Shown here one piece after another: positions 17,238 through 25,861 of a DNA stretch of 64,000 nucleotides (positions are counted from its first letter, which is position 1; each line of letters starts with the position of its first letter). Where the stretch lies: the NCBI RefSeq assembly GCF_005116655.2, contig NZ_CP050698.1, positions 4,053,501 to 4,117,500 on the forward strand. Direction: 5' to 3'. The notes under the pieces are model-generated. The model did not search any database. It was not told the origin of the DNA and worked only from the letters and a program-made list of their open reading frames with translations. Position numbers and translations under genes: made by a program. Origin of the DNA: Desulfosediminicola flagellatus (GTDB lineage Bacteria; Desulfobacterota; Desulfobulbia; Desulfobulbales; Desulfocapsaceae).

Positions 17238-19349
17238 ATGAAAGCAGATGAAATGATCAAACCCGGGGAGACTTTTGTAGAACAAGCCCTGTTTACCATA
17301 GGCATACTGGTCTCATTGGTTCATATCTATTTCAACATTTTCGGGGTGCTCCCTTCACTTACCCAAAATGCCATTCATTATTCAGGTTTTGCGCTGCTCG
17401 CTGCACTCTTGTACCCGTTTAGAGGCAGCATGAAAAAACGTGGCAAACTGGGTTTGTGTCTCGATTGCATTCTCGGCATTACAGCTGCATTCTGCGCTGC
17501 TTATATGATCAGTATGGAGGATGCTATATATGAGCGTGGTGTACACTTAAGCAATCTTGAGTGGATCGCCGGCATCGTGCTTATCCTCACAGCTATAGAG
17601 TTTACCCGCCGTGCAACAGGCTGGATAATCCCGGTACTGATTGTCCTGGCGCTCAGTTATGTCGGCTGGTGGGGCCAGTATGTCGGCGGTGTTTTCAGAT
17701 TCAGTGGTTTAAGCGCAGAAACTATTCTCTTTCGCTCCGTCTATGGTGATGACAGTCTCTTTGGCAATATCGCCTTGATTTCATCGACTTTCGTCTTCAT
17801 GTTTATTCTTTTCGGAGCGTTTCTGCTACGATCCGGCGCAGGTGATTTTGTTATCAACCTTGCGCGGGCAGTGGCAGGTAAAACAGTGGGCGGGCCGGGA
17901 CTCGTTGCGGTATTTGCCTCGGGTCTTACCGGTACTATTTCAGGTTCAGCAGTGGCAAACACCGCATCTACAGGTGTTATCACTATCCCACTTATGAAAA
18001 AAGCCGGGTTTGAAGGACGTTTTGCTGCAGGAGTTGAAGCTGCGGCATCCACAGGTGGACAGCTTATGCCACCGATCATGGGTGCCGGTGCGTTCGTCAT
18101 GGCAAGCTATACCCAGATTCCCTACACCACAATAGTGCTCTACTCAGTTCTTCCAGCAGTTCTCTATTTTGCAACCGTTGGATTTTTTGTGCGTATTGAG
18201 GCGAAAAAGACCAATATCGAGGTCGTCAAAGATGATGAGTTAAGCGTTCTTGCAATCTTGAAACAAGGTGGATTACCCTTTCTTCTCCCGGTTTCGATAT
18301 TAATCGGCATGCTCATCTATGGCTTCACCCCGACCTATGCGGCTGGCTATGCAATCATTTCTGTAATCATCAGTTCATGGATGACCCCGAACAAAATGGG
18401 CGTGCGAGCGGTTTTAGAAGCCCTTGCTCTTGGCGCGAGAAACATGATTATGACCGCAATTCTTCTCTGCGCTGTCGGCCTTATAGTAAACGTGATCGCT
18501 ACAGCTGGTATCGGCAACACCTTTTCGCTTATGATCACCAACTGGTCGGGTGATAATCTGGTCATCGCTATCGTCCTCATTGCCCTGGCCTCGCTGGTTC
18601 TCGGCATGGGGTTACCTGTTACAGCCTCATATATCGTGCTTGGTACATTATCTGCGCCTGCACTCTATAATCTTATCGTCGATGGTCAGGTGGCCGAGAT
18701 TATAGCCAGAGGCCTGTTAAGTGAAGAAGCAAAGGCGGTCTTTATGATGGCCGTGCCTGACAAAATGGAACTCATCGGCCAGGCCATGCCACTGACGCAG
18801 GCCAAAGAACTCTTTGGCTCCGTGCCAATTGAACTCAGCGACACCCTGCGTGGCATGATAATGCAGCCAGAGGCTGCAACCTTTGCCCTGCTCTCAGCTC
18901 ATATGATAATTTTCTGGTTGAGTCAGGACAGTAATGTCACCCCGCCTGTTTGCCTGGCCGCCTTTACCGGTGCAGCTATTGCAGGCACCCCGCCAATGGC
19001 CACAGGTTTTCAGGCATGGAAAGTTGCCAAGGGGCTGTATATTATTCCACTGCTCTTTGCCTATACACCGCTGCTTGGCGGTTCTCTCGTTGAAATACTC
19101 TCTATTTCATTTTTTGCCCTGCTTGGTCTTTATGGATTTACTGCAGCGATTCAAGGCCATATGGAGAAACCATTATCGTGGATCGCACGCATCCTGATAC
19201 TGGTGCTGGCTTTTTTCCTGCTCAAACCGGCTGCATTTGCAATTCATAGTGTCGTTGCCGTCATATTCGTGATGTTTTTCATCGCTAATATGAAAGGAAA
19301 ATCCGGGTTTGCAAGCGCTTCAAAACCAGCTACCGGAGTAACGAACTGA
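17238..19349 (+). CDS. TRAP transporter fused 4TM/12TM permease
   Basis: Single-chain TRAP permease in which the small (Q) and large (M) subunits are fused, the form normally paired with TAXI receptors. The 703 residues contain about 18 hydrophobic segments. The M-type part shows GLTGTISGSAVANTASTGVI and GQLMPPIMGAGAFVMASYT, and near the C terminus QDSNVTPPVCLAAFTGAAIA. GGGAG lies upstream of the ATG. Only 4 bases separate it from the FAD-linked dehydrogenase, so import and oxidation of the substrate are coupled in one operon. Confidence 0.93.
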   Translation: MKADEMIKPGETFVEQALFTIGILVSLVHIYFNIFGVLPSLTQNAIHYSGFALLAALLYPFRGSMKKRGKLGLCLDCILGITAAFCAAYMISMEDAIYERGVHLSNLEWIAGIVLILTAIEFTRRATGWIIPVLIVLALSYVGWWGQYVGGVFRFSGLSAETILFRSVYGDDSLFGNIALISSTFVFMFILFGAFLLRSGAGDFVINLARAVAGKTVGGPGLVAVFASGLTGTISGSAVANTASTGVITIPLMKKAGFEGRFAAGVEAAASTGGQLMPPIMGAGAFVMASYTQIPYTTIVLYSVLPAVLYFATVGFFVRIEAKKTNIEVVKDDELSVLAILKQGGLPFLLPVSILIGMLIYGFTPTYAAGYAIISVIISSWMTPNKMGVRAVLEALALGARNMIMTAILLCAVGLIVNVIATAGIGNTFSLMITNWSGDNLVIAIVLIALASLVLGMGLPVTASYIVLGTLSAPALYNLIVDGQVAEIIARGLLSEEAKAVFMMAVPDKMELIGQAMPLTQAKELFGSVPIELSDTLRGMIMQPEAATFALLSAHMIIFWLSQDSNVTPPVCLAAFTGAAIAGTPPMATGFQAWKVAKGLYIIPLLFAYTPLLGGSLVEILSISFFALLGLYGFTAAIQGHMEKPLSWIARILILVLAFFLLKPAAFAIHSVVAVIFVMFFIANMKGKSGFASASKPATGVTN

Positions 19350-19353
19350 AATC

Positions 19354-20760
19354 ATGAATAACCGGATACTCCAATCTCTTGAAACTATTGTCGGTAGTAC
19401 CAATGTATTTGCAGACCTTGCCGACAGGATATGCCATTCCTACGACGCCACCGGCCAGGAATATCTACCCGATGTTGTCGTTCATGCTGAGACAACTGCT
19501 CAAATCGCGCAGATAGTAAAGCTGGCAAATGCTGAAAAAATCCCGGTCATCCCACGTGGAGCCGGCAGTGGTTTCAGCGGCGGCACCTTACCTGTTGAAG
19601 GCGGAATTGTGCTGGTGCTCACCGGTATGGACAGGATTATTTCTATAGACGAAGATAATCTCGTTGCTATCGTACAACCCGGAGTGATTACCGCAAAGCT
19701 TCAGGAAGAGGTAGAGAAACTCGGCCTCTTCTACCCGCCCGATCCGGCATCACTTGATTTCAGTACACTTGGTGGCAACGTCGCCGAATGTGCAGGTGGA
19801 CCGCGCTGCGTAAAATATGGTGTCACCAAGGATTATGTCATCGGCATGGAGGTTGTCACTCCCACCGGAGAGATTATTCATGCAGGTGGCACGACCATGA
19901 AAAACGTAGTCGGTTACGATCTCACCAAGCTCTTTACCGGCTCGGAAGGAACCCTCGGCATCATTACAGAAATCACCCTGAAGCTTCTGCCAAAACCTGA
20001 AGGCAAAAAAACGATGCTGGCCCAGTTTACCAGTATTGATGGCGCTGCAGAGGCCGTATCAGCAATTATTCGCGGCAAGATTATACCAACAACGCTTGAG
20101 TTTCTTGACGCGACCACAATAGAGTGTCTGCGCAAAGGTTCAGGCCTTGATATACCCGTTGAATGCCGTGCAGTGCTTATAATCGAAGTTGATGGTGATC
20201 TCGATATACTCGATAAACAGACCCAGCGAATTGCTGATATCATCCAACCGCTGGGAGTGCTGACAACCCGCATTGCAGAAACAGCACAGGAATCTGACGA
20301 TATCTGGAAGCTACGGCGGTCTGTCAGCCCCAGTCTTCGAAATGTAGCACCAGATAAATTCAATGAGGATATCGTTGTACCACGCTCAAAAGTTCCTGAT
20401 ATGATTCGTGCTCTCGAATCCATCTCAAAAATATACGACATCCCCATCGTCAATTTCGGGCACGCAGGAGACGGCAATATTCACGTGAATGTCATGGTAG
20501 ATTTGAGTGTTGTCGGAATGCAGCAAAAAGTTGACAACGCACTTGACGATATCTTTCAGGCCACCCTAGATCTTGGCGGCTCTGTAAGTGGTGAACATGG
20601 CATAGGCATAACCAAAGCACCATATATCAGCATGGAACTCGACGAGGCCACACGAAACTTTATGCAACAAATAAAAAAGGCGCTGGATCCCAACAACATC
20701 ATGAATCCCGGCAAGATATTCCCGGGAACGAAAATCTCAAACTCATTATCAGATCACTAA
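19354..20760 (+). CDS. FAD-linked 2-hydroxyacid dehydrogenase (GlcD / D-lactate dehydrogenase type)
   Basis: Cytosolic or membrane-associated flavoprotein oxidising a 2-hydroxyacid such as D-lactate or glycolate to the 2-oxoacid. The N-terminal FAD_binding_4 domain has PRGAGSGFSGGTLP (about 66-79) and GGNVAECAGGPRCVKYGVTK. The C-terminal FAD-oxidase domain has NFGHAGDGNIHVN and SGEHGIG, with metal-binding and substrate-binding His residues. The 468-residue length fits GlcD-like D-lactate dehydrogenases; the partner iron-sulfur subunit (GlcF/LldE-like) is not next to it. Together with the racemase across the divergent promoter it would let the cell use both lactate enantiomers. The substrate is inferred from context. 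Confidence 0.88.
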   Translation: MNNRILQSLETIVGSTNVFADLADRICHSYDATGQEYLPDVVVHAETTAQIAQIVKLANAEKIPVIPRGAGSGFSGGTLPVEGGIVLVLTGMDRIISIDEDNLVAIVQPGVITAKLQEEVEKLGLFYPPDPASLDFSTLGGNVAECAGGPRCVKYGVTKDYVIGMEVVTPTGEIIHAGGTTMKNVVGYDLTKLFTGSEGTLGIITEITLKLLPKPEGKKTMLAQFTSIDGAAEAVSAIIRGKIIPTTLEFLDATTIECLRKGSGLDIPVECRAVLIIEVDGDLDILDKQTQRIADIIQPLGVLTTRIAETAQESDDIWKLRRSVSPSLRNVAPDKFNEDIVVPRSKVPDMIRALESISKIYDIPIVNFGHAGDGNIHVNVMVDLSVVGMQQKVDNALDDIFQATLDLGGSVSGEHGIGITKAPYISMELDEATRNFMQQIKKALDPNNIMNPGKIFPGTKISNSLSDH

Positions 20761-20986
20761 AATTTTCTCAACGCTCATATCACAACGAACCGTTGACTCG
20801 GAACTTCATCAACAGAAAACAGTCCCTCACATGTAGCACTCCATATCAATAGACTCTTACTGTCGCGAGGGCCTAAATATCAAGGATTAAACATCGTGTA
20901 GAGTTTCATTTGTAGTTACTGAAGCTCAGAGATGAAGCTCTGACAGTGAATGGCAAAAGTTTAAGAATACTGACTCATCTCCAGGT

Positions 20987-21226
20987 TCACCCTCCGCCAA
21001 TTGCAGGTAGAAGTAGAATTTTTTCAGCCCGGCCGACAGGAGTGTCAAATTCGATGAACCTGCCGTCAACAAAGGCCATTTGTACAAGGTCACTATTAAG
21101 ATTAAGATGATGGACAATATCCAGAATTGTCTCATCCTTTGCTACCGATATCTCCCCATCCTTGGGGCCGTATTTTTCAAGACCGGCCAAAAGGCGTATT
21201 TTTATGACATGTTTATCTTTACCCAT
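20987..21226 (-). CDS. MoaD/ThiS-family ubiquitin-like sulfur carrier
   Basis: A 79-residue beta-grasp protein ending in Gly-Gly-Gly, the mark of MoaD/ThiS sulfur carriers, whose C-terminal Gly is adenylated and thiocarboxylated. The body reads like MoaD (IKIRLLAGLEKYGPKDGE at 9-26, LLLPAIGGG at the end). It is last in the minus-strand series after the BCCT gene, separated by a strong inverted repeat. MoaD-like proteins often accompany aldehyde:ferredoxin oxidoreductases, where they serve the tungsten-pterin cofactor; an AOR gene lies 7 kb away. A ThiS role cannot be excluded. The ribosome-binding site is weak. Confidence 0.75.
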   Translation of the reverse strand: MGKDKHVIKIRLLAGLEKYGPKDGEISVAKDETILDIVHHLNLNSDLVQMAFVDGRFIEFDTPVGRAEKILLLPAIGGG

Positions 21227-21252
21227 CTTTTCAAACTCTTAGTACATAGCAT

Positions 21253-21295
21253 CTATCAGGCCAACACCCCGCTGGAGGTCGTGTTGGCCTGATAG
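21253..21295 (-). terminator. Strong inverted repeat after the BCCT gene
   Basis: A perfect 15-bp stem (CTATCAGGCCAACAC and its complement, 13-base loop) lies between the BCCT stop and the MoaD-like start. No T-run follows on the minus strand, so it may be an attenuator or a processing hairpin rather than a full terminator. Confidence 0.5.
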
Positions 21296-21307
21296 AATGT
21301 TTACATA

Positions 21308-22900
21308 TTAATTTTTAAGATCAGTTACATATTCTACTTCGTAGATATTATGAACTAACTCGCTATTTTTTCTGCTCTGTTTCACCATGAACATGATAAA
21401 ACCTACAAGCATTGCGACCTCAAGTAACAGGATCGGAACACCGGCAATAGTTTTCACAACCTTAATACCATCCAGCCCACCAATAAACATGAAGACCAGA
21501 GACGTCGTTCCAATGAGCAGACCCCAGAAAAGTTTCATACCAATTGGAGCTTCTGTATGTGAGCTTTGTTCAACATCTGGATTATCGATGCTCAGCATGG
21601 AAACGGTAGATGTCATTGAATCGGCAAGGGTTACGAAAGAAATAAAGATAGTGAAAAGCATAATTGGACGAACAATTTCAGCAGCTGGCAGAAAGTCAAA
21701 CAACCTCAACATCAGCACTTCATAACCCTTCGTATCCATAAGGACTTTAAGGTCAACACCTTCCAGGAAATGGGTATGAAGTGTCAATCCACCAAAGATT
21801 CCGAACCATATCAAGGCAAAAAGCGCCGGCAGGATCAAATTCACAACAATAAATTCACGAATAGTCCGACCATAACAGAGGCGCGCCAGGAACATTCCGG
21901 TAATCGGGGCAAAAGAGAGCCAGTCCGCCCACCAATACATATCCCACCATTGAGGCCAAAGATCACCACCAGGAAATGGGTCGGTAAAGGTCATCGCCGA
22001 GACAAAGTTATTTACAAAGTCACCAGTTGCCTGAACTGTGAGGTTCATAGAGAATTTTGTCGGCCCGAAGAGTATCGCAAAAACCAGGAGACCAATAAAA
22101 AGGATCGCATTTTTATCACTTAACCAGCGGATCCCTTTATTCAACCCTGTTGCGCTTGAGGTAGTGTAAGTTGCAACAATGAGTATACAAAGAGCTGTCC
22201 AGACCACCGGTCCCGGTACAATACCAAAAAGAAAATCCATCCCGCTGCCAAGCTGGAGCAACCCGTAACCAAGTGAACCGGCCACACCTCCAACAATTGC
22301 AAATAGCGTTAAGCCATCGACAACAGTGGCAGTCTTACCAAAAGCCCTGTCACCAAGAAGCGGATAGAGTGCAGAACTGACAGCGAAAGGTTTCTTGAGA
22401 TTGTAGTGAGCGTAGGCGATAAGTACACCACAAACGACATAGATTGAATACGGAGTAAACGTCCAGTGCAGGAAACTGGTGCGCATTGCCCAGAGCATGG
22501 CTTGTTGACTACCAGGTTCCAGAAGCATCCCGCCTGCCGGAGCAAGTGAATGTTTAAGCGCTTCAGGAGCAGGCCAAAAGACTATTCCCATAGCCATCCC
22601 GGCACAGAGAGACATCGCCCACCAGTTCCAGGTAGAAAATTCAGGTTTGGCATCTTTGCCCCCGAATCGTGTGCTACCAATGGGGTGTACCAACAAGAAA
22701 ATAGCAAAAAAAACAAAACTCAGACAGCCGAGGCTGAGCATCCAACCGAAATTCTGCATGAGCAATTTGAAAAAATCCCATAACAACGCATGAAATGCTT
22801 TCTGATCAATAAATCCCAAAATCAGAATAGCGCCAAATATAACGAGGGGTGCAGCAATAACCCCATATCGCAACTTTTGACCTTCTTTAATACCTAGCAT
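21308..22900 (-). CDS. BCCT-family transporter (betaine/choline/carnitine type), divergent
   Basis: Twelve-helix secondary transporter for quaternary ammonium compounds. The family patterns are GMAMGIVFWPAPEAL (101-115), equivalent to the usual glycine-rich helix, and LHWTFTPYSIY (144-154), equivalent to the TM4 aromatic box. In characterised BCCT proteins that box reads W-x4-W-x2-Y; here it is Trp146-x4-Tyr151-x2-Tyr154, so one Trp is replaced by Tyr and the ligand may differ from glycine betaine. The 530-residue length is normal. It lies downstream of the LysR gene, on the same strand as the aspartase-like and MttB-like genes, and probably imports their substrate. Confidence 0.88.
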   Translation of the reverse strand: MLGIKEGQKLRYGVIAAPLVIFGAILILGFIDQKAFHALLWDFFKLLMQNFGWMLSLGCLSFVFFAIFLLVHPIGSTRFGGKDAKPEFSTWNWWAMSLCAGMAMGIVFWPAPEALKHSLAPAGGMLLEPGSQQAMLWAMRTSFLHWTFTPYSIYVVCGVLIAYAHYNLKKPFAVSSALYPLLGDRAFGKTATVVDGLTLFAIVGGVAGSLGYGLLQLGSGMDFLFGIVPGPVVWTALCILIVATYTTSSATGLNKGIRWLSDKNAILFIGLLVFAILFGPTKFSMNLTVQATGDFVNNFVSAMTFTDPFPGGDLWPQWWDMYWWADWLSFAPITGMFLARLCYGRTIREFIVVNLILPALFALIWFGIFGGLTLHTHFLEGVDLKVLMDTKGYEVLMLRLFDFLPAAEIVRPIMLFTIFISFVTLADSMTSTVSMLSIDNPDVEQSSHTEAPIGMKLFWGLLIGTTSLVFMFIGGLDGIKVVKTIAGVPILLLEVAMLVGFIMFMVKQSRKNSELVHNIYEVEYVTDLKN

Positions 22901-23430
22901 TCGAATCCTCCTCCTGAATCGAAGATATATATTTAGAACGGTGACAGGTTCATTTGCTTTCGCCAGATAATCTGGCTACAAGCCGAATGGTTTATCGTGC
23001 GTGCAGGTTTTCTTCACGTGCTTCCACATCCGTTTCACAAACTGGTGTCATATGTCGCACTATGGATGAACAGTTTACAACCGTAAAGAACGTGAAAATT
23101 GCCTTATTTCTTTCCTCCTTCAATTAGCCCTGAAAATTCAATATCTAATCAGGGGATCTGGAAAGCGTGTCGAAAAAATGAATATCTGCCAATACATGGT
23201 CTCATCCTTTCTGGCCAGTAAGGGGAAACCACTATTCATATTTAATCCACACAGCAATAACGGTTACTTGTGATGCAAGATCTTGAGTAGGCGTAATAAT
23301 AACAAAAAAACCTAATAACGCCGCTGAGAGTTTTGCAGGTTTTGCATGCAAGAAATGCATGGAAGATTATTGATAATCTGAGGTGATAAACAATTGGAAT
23401 GGGCAAAAAGCTATAACCAGAAGTGACCTG
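22901..23430. other. 530-base region between LysR and BCCT genes, candidate operator
   Basis: No gene is seen. Bases 23343-23359 form a short inverted repeat TGCAT-N7-ATGCA, the kind of site a LysR regulator might bind. It lies between the regulator gene and the BCCT gene it may control. The rest shows nothing recognisable. Confidence 0.3.
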
Positions 23431-24345
23431 TTAAAGATCAATTATGCTTTTCATGGCCTCGTCCTGAATCCACTCATAGAAAATACGAGCTGGGTCGTTT
23501 TCTTTATGTCGAGCTGAAGAGGAAAAGACCCAGTAGCCATAGATCGTATTTACCGGGTCTCCAAGGGTCTCAAGAAAACCATCTCGTAATATCGTTGAAG
23601 CTACGGTGATATCGACCATAGCCACTCCCATGCCGTGGATCGCCGCAATGATGGTTTGATCCTGGGTAGAAAATTCAATACCCTCAGCAATCTTTTCAGC
23701 TGTCGGTGTAATTACCGGGTCACTACAACGATCTATCCATTGCTCCCAATAAGGTAATCTGCTCGTACCTGTAAGGGTATGAAGCAATGGAATCCCTTTC
23801 AGAGATCCAGTAGCAAGAATTTTTTCTTTAATGGAAGGCGCGCAGGCAGGAATGATAATTTCGGGAAACAGAACCTTGCCACCAATTTTACCGAGTTCTT
23901 CAGAACCAAAACCAACCTGACAATCATATTCACCAAAACTGCTATAGTTTAGATTAGTATGGGTGGAGATTGAGAGAGTCGCGGGACAAATATCACGAAA
24001 CGACAGAAGTCGGGGAGCGAGCCATCTGGATGCAAAAGTTGGCGGCAAGGCTATAAAGAGTCTTCTTCGTGATTCACCTTTTCGCAATCGTTCTACTGCA
24101 GATGAAACCTCACTCAATGCCTTGCTGACAACTTGTTGAAAAACCTGTCCTTCCTCGGTGAGAGTCAGTCGATTGTTGTCACGTATAAAAACTTCAAACC
24201 CAAGGGTCTCCTCAAGACCTTTAATCTGTCTACTAATAGCACTCTGGGTAAGAAAAAGTTCTCGTGCAGCAAGAGTAAAGCTGCCAAGGCGGGCAGAACA
24301 CTCAAATGTCTGCAACACCTTGGCGCTTGGCATGTTTTTAAGCAT
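23431..24345 (-). CDS. LysR-family transcriptional regulator (GcvA-like)
   Basis: The N-terminal winged helix (residues about 6-66) has the LysR pattern GSFTLAARELFLTQSAISRQ. It is followed by a linker helix and a periplasmic-binding-like effector domain (about 90-295). The helix-turn-helix resembles the GcvA/AmpR group. GAAGGGTG precedes the ATG at 24345; a second ATG 4 codons later is possible. It lies inside the minus-strand series MttB-like / aspartase-like / LysR / BCCT, so it probably responds to the imported amine or a product and controls this cluster. Confidence 0.9.
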   Translation of the reverse strand: MLKNMPSAKVLQTFECSARLGSFTLAARELFLTQSAISRQIKGLEETLGFEVFIRDNNRLTLTEEGQVFQQVVSKALSEVSSAVERLRKGESRRRLFIALPPTFASRWLAPRLLSFRDICPATLSISTHTNLNYSSFGEYDCQVGFGSEELGKIGGKVLFPEIIIPACAPSIKEKILATGSLKGIPLLHTLTGTSRLPYWEQWIDRCSDPVITPTAEKIAEGIEFSTQDQTIIAAIHGMGVAMVDITVASTILRDGFLETLGDPVNTIYGYWVFSSSARHKENDPARIFYEWIQDEAMKSIIDL

Positions 24346-24465
24346 TACATCACCCTTCCCATCAGTTTCGCACTCATCTACAAAAACGTCAGCCCTGAAA
24401 TCGGAAAGGATGATACCACAATGGTAGTTTTTATACCGCTATTTGTTATCGCTGGTCATTGAGAG

Positions 24466-25827
24466 TTATTTGGGAGCATTTTGATTGACATATTCTGATA
24501 ATTTCAAAAAGTCTCCCCCTGTCTCTTTATATACCCGTGTTGCAAAAGAGTAGCCTCTTTCCATTTTAATTCGGGTCATGAGCGGGATAATCGAGTTAAT
24601 GTTCTCTCTGTTTTTTTGAAGATTTACAGTCACTCCCTCTATGCATTTCGTTCTGAAAATCCGAACGGCATTTTCAAGACATGTTATCGCATCGAGAATA
24701 TTTATGACGACTGTCGCCTCCCATACATTCAGATCGAGTTCCCCATGTTCCAGAACCATTTCCCCAGCATGACAACGCCCTATAGCCTGAAAACAACTCT
24801 GGATGAGAAATTCAGGTACAGAAGGATTCACCTTCCCTGGCATAGCAGAAGAACCGGGCTGCACAGCAGGCAACTCAATCTCACCGAATCCGGTTTGCGG
24901 ACCTGAAGCAAGCAAACGTAAATCTTTGCCGATTTTTATGAGACCTTTTGCAAGGAGCTTCAATTGACTACCGACATGCACCATATCATCGAGATTCTGC
25001 GAACTGTCAAAGAGGTTGCTACTTCTTTTTAAGCGATTCTCCCCAATGACTTTCTGAAGTGCCGGTATGATTTCATCAAGATATCCACTATCAGCATCAA
25101 CCAGCCTTCCAACCATGGTTCCACCCATGTTTACAGAATAGAGTGCATTCACCGCTTCTGCTGTCCGCAATGCAGACCTGTTTACAAACGCACTATATCC
25201 GCTGAAAAAGTCAAAAAATGTAATCTCCACCGCATCCTGCAGACAGGTTCTTGAGATCTTCTGTACATCTTTATATTTTTCTCCCAGAGCTGTTAAAGAA
25301 TCAGTGAGAGATCCGAGCTCATTTTCCAATATGTTCCATTTGACAATAATTGCCAGATGACATGCGGATGCGAACACATCGTTGGTTGATTGATTAAGAT
25401 TAACATGATCATTTGGATGAACCGGGCCGTAACTACCGAATGATGAATCAAAATGAGTGCGGTTAGCAAGATTGGCAATAACCTCATTTATATTCATATT
25501 AAAAGAGATCCCTCCGCCACCATGAAAGGAATGCACAGGGAATTCATCTTGCGGTATATCGGCAAGCAGCGTATCGATAGTTGCCACTATTGCAGTTGCC
25601 AGATTTTCTTCCATTGTACCGGCTTTCACATTAGCAATAGCCGTCGCCTTTTTCACCTGCAGCATTGCAGTAAGAAGTTCAGGATATTCTGAAAACTTCT
25701 TTTCTCCACAGAGCGGGAAGTTGTCGAGGGCACGTTGTGTCTGGGCTCCATATGCTGCTTTTGCCGGAACCAAAACTTCACCCAGAAGATCATGTTCTGT
25801 GCGATATTTCTGTGCGTTTTCTGTCAT
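24466..25827 (-). CDS. Aspartase/fumarase-superfamily lyase with altered substrate pocket
   Basis: Member of the superfamily that eliminates an amine or water from succinyl-type substrates. Conserved parts are HPNDHVNLNQSTND (137-150) and the signature GSSAMPGKVNP (325-335), which carries the catalytic Ser and binding Lys/Asn. Two substrate-binding segments differ from true aspartase: the usual GTSTNMN is GISFNMN (106-112), and the THLQDA segment is TCLQDA (194-199), so the carboxylate-binding His is Cys195. The protein is therefore unlikely to be ordinary aspartase or fumarase. It starts 34 bases after the MttB-like gene and sits between it and the LysR gene, so an amine elimination in a quaternary-amine pathway is conceivable (inference). 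Confidence 0.85.
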   Translation of the reverse strand: MTENAQKYRTEHDLLGEVLVPAKAAYGAQTQRALDNFPLCGEKKFSEYPELLTAMLQVKKATAIANVKAGTMEENLATAIVATIDTLLADIPQDEFPVHSFHGGGGISFNMNINEVIANLANRTHFDSSFGSYGPVHPNDHVNLNQSTNDVFASACHLAIIVKWNILENELGSLTDSLTALGEKYKDVQKISRTCLQDAVEITFFDFFSGYSAFVNRSALRTAEAVNALYSVNMGGTMVGRLVDADSGYLDEIIPALQKVIGENRLKRSSNLFDSSQNLDDMVHVGSQLKLLAKGLIKIGKDLRLLASGPQTGFGEIELPAVQPGSSAMPGKVNPSVPEFLIQSCFQAIGRCHAGEMVLEHGELDLNVWEATVVINILDAITCLENAVRIFRTKCIEGVTVNLQKNRENINSIIPLMTRIKMERGYSFATRVYKETGGDFLKLSEYVNQNAPK

Positions 25828-25861
25828 GGTAAATTGAAATCCTATAATAGTACTGCAGTAA

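Noticed and set aside
24466..25827. Plain aspartate ammonia-lyase
   Set aside because: The signature is present but two substrate-binding segments are changed (Cys for His, Ile/Phe for Thr), so the simple label would be misleading.
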